Shown here in pieces: positions 31,888 to 41,440 of a stretch of DNA of 64,000 nt (position 1 is its first letter; each line of letters begins with the position of its first letter). The position numbers were made by a program, and so were the translations under genes. Source of the stretch: Zymoseptoria tritici IPO323 (taxonomy: Eukaryota; Ascomycota; Dothideomycetes; Mycosphaerellales; Mycosphaerellaceae); NCBI RefSeq assembly GCF_000219625.1, contig NC_018208.1, positions 930,001-994,000 of the forward strand, written 5' to 3'. Below the pieces are notes generated by a model that did not search any database, was not told the DNA's origin, and worked only from the letters and a program-made list of their open reading frames with translations.

Positions 31888-32832
31888 TCAACGCCGCCAT
31901 GTGGTGCAATTTTCAAAACCAGCGCCACCCATTTCACGCTCCTCCGTGTTCGATCTTGCATGATCCTCGATGCAACAATCCTTCACAACAGCTCGGTTGT
32001 AAGTCCAAACGATCCTATCCAGCCTGACCACCTCACTGCTACTCAGCCATCGTCTAGCCCAATACATTGGATGTCCAGGCTCAAGAATTTGCTCTAGAAG
32101 CTCAGGTCGTTCCGTGAAATGAGCGACTACATCTCCAAAGCGAACGCCGTCCTCGTTGTGGATCCAAAAATGACCTCCGACCGAGGGCTTGTAATGGTAT
32201 CGGAGACCGAAGCGAATACTCTTCTGTGGCGGCTGCGTCAGAAACATCTCTCGAGCTAGAGGTAATGCAGCGCAGAGCTTGTAGTCCTCCAAGAGTATCC
32301 AGAAGTCACTGCCACGATACGGAGAGTAATAGCCGTGCCGGTGATGTGCTGCACGATGATGGGTGACGATGCAAGACCGAAGCCCTCGTTGATTCCATTC
32401 TTTACAGGTAGGGTCCGCGATCTCGAGAGCACGAAACGCGGCGGCATCGTCTGGGTTGTGCGAAAGGAATGGATAGACTAGGTCAGGGCGGTTGTAGGGA
32501 GGGCCTCGTGTCTCTGCGAACTCGTTCGGGTTGGAGTAAACAAGTACACCCTCAACAGCTTCGTCTTGAGGCAACAGTCCCAGCGCTGAGCGTGTGCGTT
32601 GCTCGAGCATTACGGCGTTCCAGGCTTCACGCGTTACGCCGCGGAAAGCGAGCAGAGAGGACACGTTCGCCGTGGTCACGCATGCCCTGCTGGAGATTGT
32701 GCGACTTGATGGGCCAGATGCTATCACGACCTTGCAGAATAGAGTGCAGAGCTTGGGATCGCGAAAGAAGCCTATGGCGGCGGTCTTGGGTTCGGCTTCT
32801 TTCGAGCTTGCGTCTCTCGATTGGGAGCTCAT
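31888..32832 (-). CDS. Hypothetical protein of 314 residues
   Basis: A single minus-strand exon from the ATG at 32832 (MSSQSRDASSKEAEPK). The frame stays open upstream to 32919, but no ATG lies there. The protein is not recognised. It has a globular-looking middle rich in Trp, Tyr, His and Arg (for example HHRHGYYSPYRGSDFWILLEDYKLC and FGLRYHYKPSVGGHFWIHN, given here only as landmarks around residues 160-235). There is no signal peptide and no membrane helix. Composition and frame length suggest a real gene. It could be a lineage-restricted fungal protein with an F-box-like or EXR-like N-terminus, but no such motif is clear. Confidence 0.55.
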   Translation of the reverse strand: MSSQSRDASSKEAEPKTAAIGFFRDPKLCTLFCKVVIASGPSSRTISSRACVTTANVSSLLAFRGVTREAWNAVMLEQRTRSALGLLPQDEAVEGVLVYSNPNEFAETRGPPYNRPDLVYPFLSHNPDDAAAFRALEIADPTCKEWNQRGLRSCIVTHHRAAHHRHGYYSPYRGSDFWILLEDYKLCAALPLAREMFLTQPPQKSIRFGLRYHYKPSVGGHFWIHNEDGVRFGDVVAHFTERPELLEQILEPGHPMYWARRWLSSSEVVRLDRIVWTYNRAVVKDCCIEDHARSNTEEREMGGAGFENCTTWRR

Positions 32833-33361
32833 CACTGCCGACCCAGACAAGCTTGGAAGGGATCGGGAAATTCGAGCAAGGTCAATGAAACGGCGAGGCC
32901 TCGCAGACTTGACTCTCAATCGTAGAGAGTGACGCGAAGCATATCTTCCTCACGGATCGACGAAGGATGCGCTGCGGACGGGCGGCAGGAGTGGCATTTG
33001 TGAATGTATTGCCGACTTGCCTTACAGTAATGGATGTATGAGAATTCAGCTTTGCATTCTGCGGTAACTGCCATTGTCACACGCTCTGTCCATTGGCTTT
33101 GCGATGCGACTCGATGGTAGCGTGCGAGAGATGGAGTGTGAGAGAGGTAGTGGTGCGGCCAACGGCAAAGGTTACTTGCTGCCTTAGATTTCCAAGGCAG
33201 AAACTCCGCCCTAGCGCCGAACTTTTGAACCTCGAACTTCACCTTTGACGAGCGCAGTTCAAGTACACATTGCGCGCTCGACAGTCCACGAACACCAGCT
33301 ACAAGCTCCCGACGAACACCTTGGATCCGAACTATACGCCCTCGCGCGCCGCATAGCCAAG
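32833..33361. promoter_or_regulatory. Divergent promoter of the 314-residue gene and SMD1
   Basis: The 0.53 kb between two divergent starts holds both promoters. No other feature was recognised. Confidence 0.5.
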
Positions 33362-33921
33362 ATGAAGCTCGTCAGGTAAGCCGCCAGATCCCTCACAGGC
33401 TTCGCGACTCCGGCGCATGCTGAACGAGACCTCGAAGGCTACAATTTTCCGGGCCTGGCTGACAGGCATGACAGATTCTTGATGAAGTGTACGAACGAGA
33501 CGGTCACGATCGAGCTCAAGACTGGTGAGCCCAATAAAGCCCGACCACGCATTGTGCAAAGACCAGAGCTGACATTGCAACAGGAACCATCGTCCAGGGC
33601 ACAATCGCATCCATCTCTCCTCAGATGAACACCAACCTCCGAAACGCAAAAATGACGCCTCGCGGCGGCTCGCAAATCGCGCTCGAACACGTTAGCATTC
33701 GCGGAAGCGAGATCAGATACTACATCTTGCCAGATTCGCTACCCCTCGACACACTTCTCATCGACGATACGCCGAAGCCGAAGAACAAGGCGAGAAAGGA
33801 GCAGGACAAGAGTGCTGGTGTTGGTGGTCGTGGAGGTGGACGGGGTGGACCGCGTGGAGGCAGAGGTGGTGGTCGGGGTGGTGGCCGTGGTCGGGGACGA
33901 GGTGGTGGACGTGGGTTCTAA
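33362..33921 (+). CDS. smd1: Small nuclear ribonucleoprotein SmD1
   Basis: Three exons, 33362-33375 (14 nt), 33475-33524 (50 nt) and 33584-33921, encode 133 residues. Introns are 99 and 59 nt and interrupt the Sm1 motif, giving MKLVR / FLMKCTNETVTIELKTG / TIVQGTIASIS. The Sm2 motif follows (ISIRG-like HVSIRGSEIRYYILPDS). The tail is an RGG/RG array of about 30 residues, the site of symmetric arginine dimethylation in other eukaryotes, needed for SMN/Gemin-type assembly. SmD1 is a core ring protein of U1, U2, U4 and U5 snRNPs. Length and domain order match the family exactly. Confidence 0.96.
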
Positions 33922-34452
33922 GCACGTCGAGATGCGTGTGAAAGTTGAGATTGTCATATTCAGGATGGAGTGTCCTGTGTGGAGTTCCGGCGCAAGAGAA
34001 TGTGTTCAGGCCGGGGTCAAAAAGGCAGGCAGGAGCGCCAGGAGTTGAACATTGCTCAGTGATCAAGCTGGATACCTCGGGGCGAATCGAAGGTACGATC
34101 AATCCGTTGCCTTTCGACCAAAGCCTGTCACCTTTCGTCACTCCTTGGATAACCAGTCTGCCCATGTACCTTCGTGATCATCGTACAGAGTCCCAGCATT
34201 CAGTGTATGAAGTTATTCTAAGGTAAACAGGGTCCCACGTGAAGCTCCAAGTGGACTTCGAGCACATGTTGCAAACGAAGGTGAATTGAGCATTTTAGAA
34301 GGGTCTAGACCAACTGACAGCTACAGATACAAACGACTTACTTTCTTCCCTCTGTTTCAAACAACCACCGACCACTCGCCCACCTCAAGATCAACACCAC
34401 GGCACCAAAACACATACCGATCCAACAATTACCGCCCATCATCAGCGTCAAG
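33922..34452. other. Intergenic region between SMD1 and paralogue A
   Basis: No gene is supported. It contains one copy (34104-34140) of a short dispersed motif also found 3' of paralogue B. The last 90 bp before the ATG are A/C-rich, a common leader type here. Confidence 0.5.
34104..34140. repeat. Dispersed about 35-bp motif, copy 1
   Basis: GTTGCCTTTCGACCAAAG followed by CCTGTCACCTTTCG closely matches 36221-36253, with about three substitutions and one single-base gap. It is not part of a recognised gene. Confidence 0.6.
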
Positions 34453-34987
34453 ATGGCTCCCATTACCGAGAAAGACATTCGCGTTCTCGCCAGCGCCTGG
34501 GGTCTCTGCGCGACGGAGCAACCCAAAGTATGCACTTCCAAATCACGCCGCGATAATCGTGCATCAGCGCTGACAAGACTAGGTCGACTACGCCAAACTA
34601 GCCGATCTACTCGGCTACAAGACCGCGGCATCTGCTACCACCGCCTTCCACAATGCTCGCAAGAAGTTCTTCGCCGACGGTGCGACGATGGCAGCCGGCG
34701 ATGCTGCGACCCCAGCTACTCCAAAGACACCCAAATCGACAGGCAAGAAGCGTGCTGCCGCAGAGGACGGTGATGCTCCAGCTGAGACCGGGTCAGCGAA
34801 GAAGCGTGGTCGTAAGACCAAAGCTGAAGTCGCCCAGGAAGCTGCTGCTGCTGCTGCCGTCGACGAGGACGACGACGTGGACGAACTGCTTGCCAAGGTT
34901 GAGGCGAAGACTGAACTCGCTACAGACTCTGCTACCGGTTCTGAGGGTGGACATGTCAAGGCTGAGCCTTCAAAGGATGACGATTGA
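34453..34987 (+). CDS. Small charged nuclear-type protein, tandem paralogue A
   Basis: Two exons, 34453-34527 and 34583-34987, encode 159 residues. The N-terminal 60 residues form a compact helical module (KDIRVLASAWGLC, then VDYAKLADLLGYKTAASATT and FHNARKKFF). The remainder is Ala-, Lys-, Glu- and Asp-rich with TPATPKTPKSTGKKRAAAED and a KKRGRKTKAE patch that looks like a nuclear-localisation or AT-hook-like segment, then an acidic end. The intron falls exactly before VDYAKLA, as in paralogue B. The module looks like a short helix-turn-helix found in many ascomycete small proteins; no function is established to my knowledge. Confidence 0.8.
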
Positions 34988-35425
34988 GACTACTCAAGGT
35001 CATTTCGAAAATCGCTACGACTGGGACATCTACAGGTTGCTCATGCATGCAGCGAACAAGCATCACTTGGAGCGAAAAGGGTGGAGTTGAGCATCTGACA
35101 GAAGTCAGCACCATGGCTGACGAGCCTCTGCGTTTGGTTCAAATGGGTGAATTCAGCGGGAGCTTTGGCGTGTTTCAGATGCCAGCCGGTGTAAGTGGAT
35201 TTCACATGATTGCTGTTAGCTTCACTTCACATGAGCTCGAAGGCAAAAAGTCAGCTCCAATACATCGAACATTCACCTCCTCTTGAGTGAGCTCCATCTG
35301 TCAACTCGTACTCTGTCTGCTACACTCTCTCTCCAAGCACCGCACAGTGATATCCTCGACAACATTCCAAGCACCACCAACAAACGACCAGACATCAACA
35401 ACACCTCCCTCAACACCAATCAACC
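34988..35425. other. Intergenic region between the two paralogues
   Basis: This 0.44 kb carries the 3' end of paralogue A and the promoter of B. The final 90 bp are A/C-rich with AACACC-type strings, like the leader of paralogue A. Confidence 0.5.
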
Positions 35426-36020
35426 ATGTCTACCCCCAACCTGACCCCAGCCGAGCTCAAGGTGCTCGCTCTCGCCTGGCACTGCTTCACCGAGATGCCA
35501 AAGGTAAGAACCCTTCTCCGCCCGCATGCATCCAGCGCGTCAAAACCGACACTGACATTATCCCCTCCCCCACTAGGTCGACTACGCCAAACTCGCCGAG
35601 CTTGGTCCCTACAAGACCAACGCGTCCGCAAGCGCCGTCTACCTCTCCGCCCGCAAGAAGTTGCTCGGCGGCCTCACGAACAACGTTACCAACGCTGGCA
35701 GCGAGGGTTCCGACGGTACCCCGGTTACTCCCAAGACTCCGAAGTCTGCTGGCAAGCAACGCGCCGCCACGGAGGAAGGCGGAACTCCCGCCACGGGCGC
35801 GAAGAAGAAGCGTCGCACGAAGGCTGAGATGGCTGCTGCCGCCGCTGCTGCCGCCGATGGTGATGAGGATGACGAGGAGCAGGGTCTTAGTGCTGGCAAG
35901 GAAGACGGCGACGACGTCACGAAGGTGTTGGAAGGTGCTGCAGACGCTATCGATGAGGCTGGCGCTGAGGCTGTCGTTGAGGGCGAGACCAAGATCAAGG
36001 GCGAGGAGGACGATGAGTAG
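35426..36020 (+). CDS. Small charged nuclear-type protein, tandem paralogue B
   Basis: Two exons, 35426-35503 and 35577-36020, encode 173 residues. The order of segments is the same as in paralogue A: an N-terminal module (AELKVLALAWHCF, VDYAKLAELGPYKTNASASA, ARKKLLGG), then TPVTPKTPKSAGKQRAATEE, a KKKRRTKAEMA patch, an alanine run and a long acidic tail. The intron is at the homologous codon, before VDYAKLA. The N-module and the TPKTPKS(A/T)GK stretch are well conserved between copies, while the tails have diverged in length. Together the pair is a clear tandem gene duplication. Function is unknown; a chromatin-associated role is a guess from composition. Confidence 0.8.
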
Positions 36021-36066
36021 GCGTCGAAGATACCTTTGACGGTGATGAGAGCGTGAGTGGATGAGA

Positions 36067-36213
36067 ACTTGTTACGTTGTAGAGAGGACTTTTGATTTTG
36101 CGGAAGGAACTTGTTACCTTGCGGACGAGATTCGTTACCTCGCGGAGCAAGCTTGTTGCTTTGCAAAGACGACATGCTACCATGCGGAGGAGACTTGTTG
36201 CCTCACGAGAACA
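36067..36213. repeat. Seven tandem 21-bp units (heptad-coding if translated)
   Basis: Units start at 36067, 36088, 36109, 36130, 36151, 36172 and 36193. The consensus is about ACTTGTTACCTTGCGGAGGAG, with 3-8 differences per unit. The period is exactly 21 bp in all seven, and a plus frame crosses the array without a stop, giving seven-residue repeats of the type TCYLAEE. The array begins 46 bp after the stop of paralogue B. Confidence 0.85.
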
Positions 36214-36220
36214 GCCTTCT

Positions 36221-36280
36221 GGTTGCTTTTCGACAAAAGTCTGTCACCTTCGATGAAAAAAGCCTGTTACCTTCGATGAC
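36221..36280. repeat. Dispersed motif, copies 2 and 3
   Basis: GGTTGCTTTTCGACAAAAG with GTCTGTCACCTTCGA (36221-36253) matches 34104-34140. A shorter copy, AGCCTGTTACCTTCGATGAC, follows at 36261-36280. The core TGTTACCTT also occurs within the adjacent 21-bp units, so all may share an origin. Confidence 0.55.
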
Positions 36281-39200
36281 CCGACTATCGAGCCTTGCTG
36301 CCTTACTGTGTTGTTAGCTTGCGATATTGCCGATCCATGTCGCGGAGTTCGAGCAATAACAAGGCCTTCTAGGTTTTCATGCCAAGGTCCATGATGCCCA
36401 ACTCTCCAGCTTTGCGAGCAACAATCTTCGCACACGTTCCGCTCGACTGCCTTGGTCTGCGGTCCGGGCAGGAGAGCGGAGGATACCTGCACGTACCGAC
36501 CTCACCCTCTTTTCCACCCGACACGTCCGGCGCCCACGTGGCAACCCCATCCAAATCCTACTGTCCCGGCGTAAGACTGACGACAGCACCACATACGCCC
36601 ACATCTGCATCTGCACCTCGCGATCTCCATTTCCGAAACGCAAGTCGTACCGCATGTACCAGATCTCACCTGCTGCACAGCCTGTACAGCCTCCGCGGCT
36701 CCGCGAAGCGAGAAGAATCCGTCTACTGTCGCTTGCAGCCACGGCAGTTGATGAAGTCGTACACAGATCTAGGTCTAGACCCAGTGGCTTGGTGGCTTCG
36801 TGGCTGCGCTTGGTGACCTCGGTACATTTCCACCTCGCTACGCTTCGTGAAGACGGAGTAGGAGCCGAGTTGGTGCGACGAGATGACGGGTGAAGGCTTG
36901 CAGGAGGCTGGGGAGACAGTACCGATGAGACCTGGAGGATGCGTAAGATACATGCAGACTTGGAAACTGCGAGAGTCGCACGTGGAAGATCCGAGATCGA
37001 TAATACGGCTCGGAGGAAGGATGGTTATTGACAGGCGTGGAGATAGCTCCGAGATGCTGTATGCAATGTTCATGCAATGCGATGCAGTGGAGCGGGTCGG
37101 AAGGATTCGTGATGGGACTCCCGCTCGAAGTACACAACCCAGTCCATGGAGCGAATTCTCGTGTGGTGAAAGTTGCGCGGTAAGTTGGGGAGCAGTGCGG
37201 TGGGATGAGTCCTGTAAAGTTCTGCAGAGCTACTGTCGGCAATGTGTCTCGCAGCTGTCGCTTGGAAGGCACTGCACAAAGTGGTCCTAAGTGGCTTGGA
37301 GTGTGCAGTGCGGGTCGGACCATGGAGGAAAGACAACGTGCGAGGAATCGGCTAGTGACGAGACATCTCAGGGTGCCGGAAAGGTTTCCAAAAAGATTCA
37401 GGCGATGTGCGTGCTCTGCGCTGTACTGTATCGATTGTTTATCTGGACATTCCGGCTAAATTAGCAGTGCGTCTTATTGAGCCGCTGTGGTGGGTAGTCT
37501 GCACCGGTCCTGTCAACGTGTCGGTACTGGTACTGCTGGGGAGGTTTCACTCGCTCTGCTGGGTGAAGAGTAGTACATGTCTTGGAAGCATCAGTTCTTT
37601 CCTGCTCATCATCGGTACCCGTCCTGGTCGTTTATCGGTGTTTGTCCTGCCATGTCATCGAATTGCATACTGCCGAGTCGGTGGTAGAGATATCCATGGA
37701 GTAGCAGCATCAGTCGGAGCCTGTTCCGCTCTGCTCCAGCCATGCAAGGCGCCATTGAACATCGGGTCTTCAGAGATGTACCTTCTTATCTGGCCGTTTC
37801 TCCACCCTCTTCTGCACGAAGGCGTTAGGGCAGGGCACGAGGCGGAAGGATCTAGTCGGCCAACGGCTCCAAGTTCTCGATACGGTGTGGTTGTGTGGTG
37901 GGGTTGTATGGTTTGTGACACCTCAAAACCCAGAGCCTGAGCAATTTTCCAATGATGGAGGTTTACATCCTTATGACGATATGTCTTCGTGGTACCAGAG
38001 GTCCTTGTGAGGCTCGTCTCCGGGGTCCGTCCGGGTATTGTTAGGATAAAGGAGAAACACTTGGCTGACTCCGTGGTAGGACCGTAGGACGAAGAGTGGG
38101 TTGGTAACAAGCGGTGAACCCCGCACACTCAAATACTGAGGGGACGGGAAACGTTCTCGGCGATGGTCTCCGTTGTCTTCACACAGCGCTTGGAAGACTG
38201 GGGTACCGCATACGCATGTCTTGCAAGGGATTCGAAGCCGGCAGTCCGGTCTGCGAAATCGAGGGTCCATCTGCACGGCCTGATTCAGACGCAAGCGACG
38301 GGACGTCTCAAGCGCGTAGGTGGTAGTACCTGAGGCATTAATTTGGGGTCATGGCATGGCCTGGACTGCTGTCGCTCAGCGAGCTTCAGGAGGTACGTAT
38401 GCCATGCCAGGCCGTTCCTAGAATGATCGCCAGGACGTTCTCGGAAAGCATCTTGGTTCAATCTGAGCGAGGCGGAGTCGGTTCTGAAGATCTTCGGCGT
38501 ATTGCATCACAGCCACGAGGAGCTCCAAATTCAATTGCGTGCGTGTTCGTTCAGAGGAACGTCACAGCTTTTTGTTGTGCTGCCGAAGCGATGAGAAAGC
38601 ACCTCGAAGACTGATGCCATTTGGCAGACTGACGCTACCGCTGGCTCGCATGGTCGCAAGGCACAAATCTGGGAAAGCTGGTAAACATGAATCCCTCTGC
38701 CTTCGGCACCGACAAAAGGCAGCTGCCACCGTGAGTGCCACCTACGTTGCCCCCCGTACCGCACGTTTCCCACCTGCAGACGGGAAGAGTCGGCCACAAG
38801 CACAAGCGCGATCTGAGATCGCAAACTCTCAAACTCTCGCATCGACGCTTTCGCTTCATCAAGGCAAGATCAACGCGGTGCGATCTGGAAATTGCGTTTT
38901 AGCGGCCGGGCCTTGGTGCGATCGGCCAATGCGAGGCGTCGCCAGCTGCGGAGAGCTTTGCATGTGTTTGCGCCCGGCGGCCGGCGGGGACAAGACTTGC
39001 CGAGCACAGCTGTGTGAGGTGGTGAGGTTTCACCAGATCTGTGTGTTACTCATCCGGCTGTTGTGGTATGGGGGTGGCGAAGATCTGTGACCAGATCTGT
39101 GGAGGTTGTTTCGTGGATCTCGCTGTCCCGGGATGCGCACGCACGATGTGTCGGGGCAGAGACACAGGGTGGTGTGAGATCCTTGTTGTCGGGAGGATCG

Positions 39201-40278
39201 CTGGCTTTTGAGTGGACGGCCAATTGGAGGTTGGCCGGGAGAACGTGGGGAGGAGGTCTCAGCTTGAGGTCAAGCAGTGCACTGAAGATAGACTGGCACA
39301 CTGGACAGAAACAACCCTCGTAGAATACATACAACTGCTTACTACTCAGTGCCATGGTATACAGAGAACATCTCGCCTGCAACGGAGAAGAGAATGTTCG
39401 ACAAGGGCGGAGCCGGGTATAAAGCATGGCGTGGTCGGTAATACTGGATCTGAGCAGGGACACAGAGACACCTCGTTCGACAAACCCACGTGCGAAAGCG
39501 ACGAGTTGCAGAGATTGCAGAGTATTTGATGACAAAGTGTCAAGTCAAGGTCGGTCGTACTTGTAGAGTCCATTCGGGTGCTAGAGGCAGTGCAGGCCTG
39601 GTAGAGAGGTACCTCCTAGTGAGTAGTGACAAGCTCGTCGATTCCGTTGGACTCGCTCGTTCCCATGTGCCCAAGCAACCCCTCACTCAGTAATTGTTTC
39701 TCTGCCTCGCTGCTCGGTACCCGAAGAGGCAGCTAGTCGTTCCCGTCGATCGTACACAACATGCGGCCGAGTGCCACTACGTTCTCCGATAAGGTTGCGG
39801 GAATGAGATCTGGGAGGGCGAATCAGAATCGAGGTGGGCCCCCATGTCACAAAGTGGAGTCGGTCTTCGAGCTGATTGAAGCTCCGTCCCGCCTGGCCTT
39901 CTTCTGCCTACATCCATGGCCTGATCTCTGCTTCCTTCTCACTTCCTCTTCCACACACACGAACCCAACCCGATTTCATCACTCACGACCAGGTTCTCAT
40001 TACATCCGGACTCGGACCATCTATCCAGGACTTCCATCAGCACTCTACCTCTATATCATTCGCTGCTGGACGATTTGGGCGATTTGTTATTAGACAAGGC
40101 CTGTCTCTCAGCACATCTCGCCAAAGGACAATCAACCGACATCTGGCCACTCCGCTCAGCTGAGAAATCTCGCCAAAGCACCTTGCAGTACGCGACAAAG
40201 ACCCTTTGAGTCCTTGTCATCGAGCAGACTCTGACACCCCGTCAGACGAGGCACATTCCTCGCACTACCATCACAACA

Positions 40279-41440
40279 ATGCCTCCAATCCGCACCATGC
40301 CGGCTATCAAGCCAGTCAGGACCGAGAGGACCCACGAGGAGAACCAGGAGAGGTACGATTACACGCAGCCTGCATCATCTGACTCTTGCTCACATATCTC
40401 ACAGAGCATACATTGCTGCCTCGCGACGAAGCGACCGAAGCTTGGAAGCCCGCGTAGAGTCGGCTCGCCGAGCCTCGGAGATTCACAAGAAGCGCACGGG
40501 CCGCTCATTGAGAGTCCGCGAGGAGGACGTCCTCAATGAGGAGATGTACGAAGAGGAAGACGACGACCTTCCCATGCAGTTCCGCCGCATCAACGCCCTC
40601 TACCCTGGACAGGCCTACAATGCCTTCACCGAGCGTGTTAACAACTACCTCGCCGGCCAGGTCGGTGTTCGAAACTACCTCCATCAGGCCATCTACCAAG
40701 CCAATCAGCATGCCATGAACAACCAGTTCCTGAACCCAGCGATGCAGCAGAATGCTATGAATGGCGGTCAGCAGCAATGGCAGCCTAACATGCAGAACGA
40801 TGGCACCCGCGCCGACTCTCCCCAAGATCAGACCCAGCAGGCCGCCAACACACAGATGCAGAACAATGCTCAACGCATGTCGCTGTCAATGCCAGCACCA
40901 AAGTCGCGGTCCTCATCAGGACAGTCGCCGACCACGCAGAAGGCTTCGCCCACTTCGAGCCGCCCATCAATCGACAACAGCAATCCTCTCACCACCACAC
41001 TGCCGATTGAGACCCAGCAGCTGCTCGACGGCTCGTCCTACGCGAACCAGGTCTACCCGTCTCAGTTCACACCTGGTGTTCCGATGCCATCGACTTACTC
41101 CTACACATACAACCCGAACAGCAAGGCGAACAACAACCCAGGCAGCGAGCAATTCGCATTCACGAACAAGGGCCTCAATCAGACTCTGTCACCACATGCA
41201 ATGCACAATCAGCCTACCACACCATACTCCGACTCGCACTCGGCATCGAACGCAGCACCGTCGCTGGACTTTGGCTTCGGCGATGACATGTTTAACGACT
41301 CGAGCTACGCCTTTGACATGGACTTCAACAGTGCAGGCCAGCACAATGGTCTAGGCAACCTCAGTGGAAACGTCACACCCGGTGGTGACTGGGATTCGAA
41401 CCATGACGACTTCTTCAACTACGCCGCAGCGTCCGACTAA
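40279..41440 (+). CDS. Conserved fungal protein with a THEENQERAYIAASRRSDRS-type N-terminus and Q/N-rich tail
   Basis: Two exons, 40279-40352 and 40405-41440, encode 369 residues. Splicing restores the strongly conserved block EENQERAYIAASRRSDRSLE, followed by ARVESARRASEIHKKRTGR and the acidic EEMYEEEDDDLPMQFRR. After about residue 125 the chain is Gln-, Asn-, Ser- and Pro-rich and low in complexity, with aromatic-acidic patches near the end (DFGFGDDMFNDSSYAFDMDF). That end resembles an activation domain. I recall this N-terminal block from many Pezizomycotina proteins annotated as hypothetical; no biochemical role is known to me. A long gene-poor upstream region precedes it. A transcription-related role is inference from composition. 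Confidence 0.8.

Larger units (their letters stand above)
36021..40278. other. 4.2 kb gene-poor region upstream of the 369-residue gene
   Basis: No frame here has a family motif, and many overlapping 60-180-codon frames on both strands cancel one another. The left end holds a 21-bp repeat array and copies of a dispersed motif. Around 39.0-39.1 kb the string CCAGATCTGTG occurs twice. From about 39.9 kb to 40.28 kb the plus strand is pyrimidine-rich and probably forms the leader of the next gene. The size resembles the long upstream regions of fungal developmental regulators, which is only an analogy. Confidence 0.5.
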
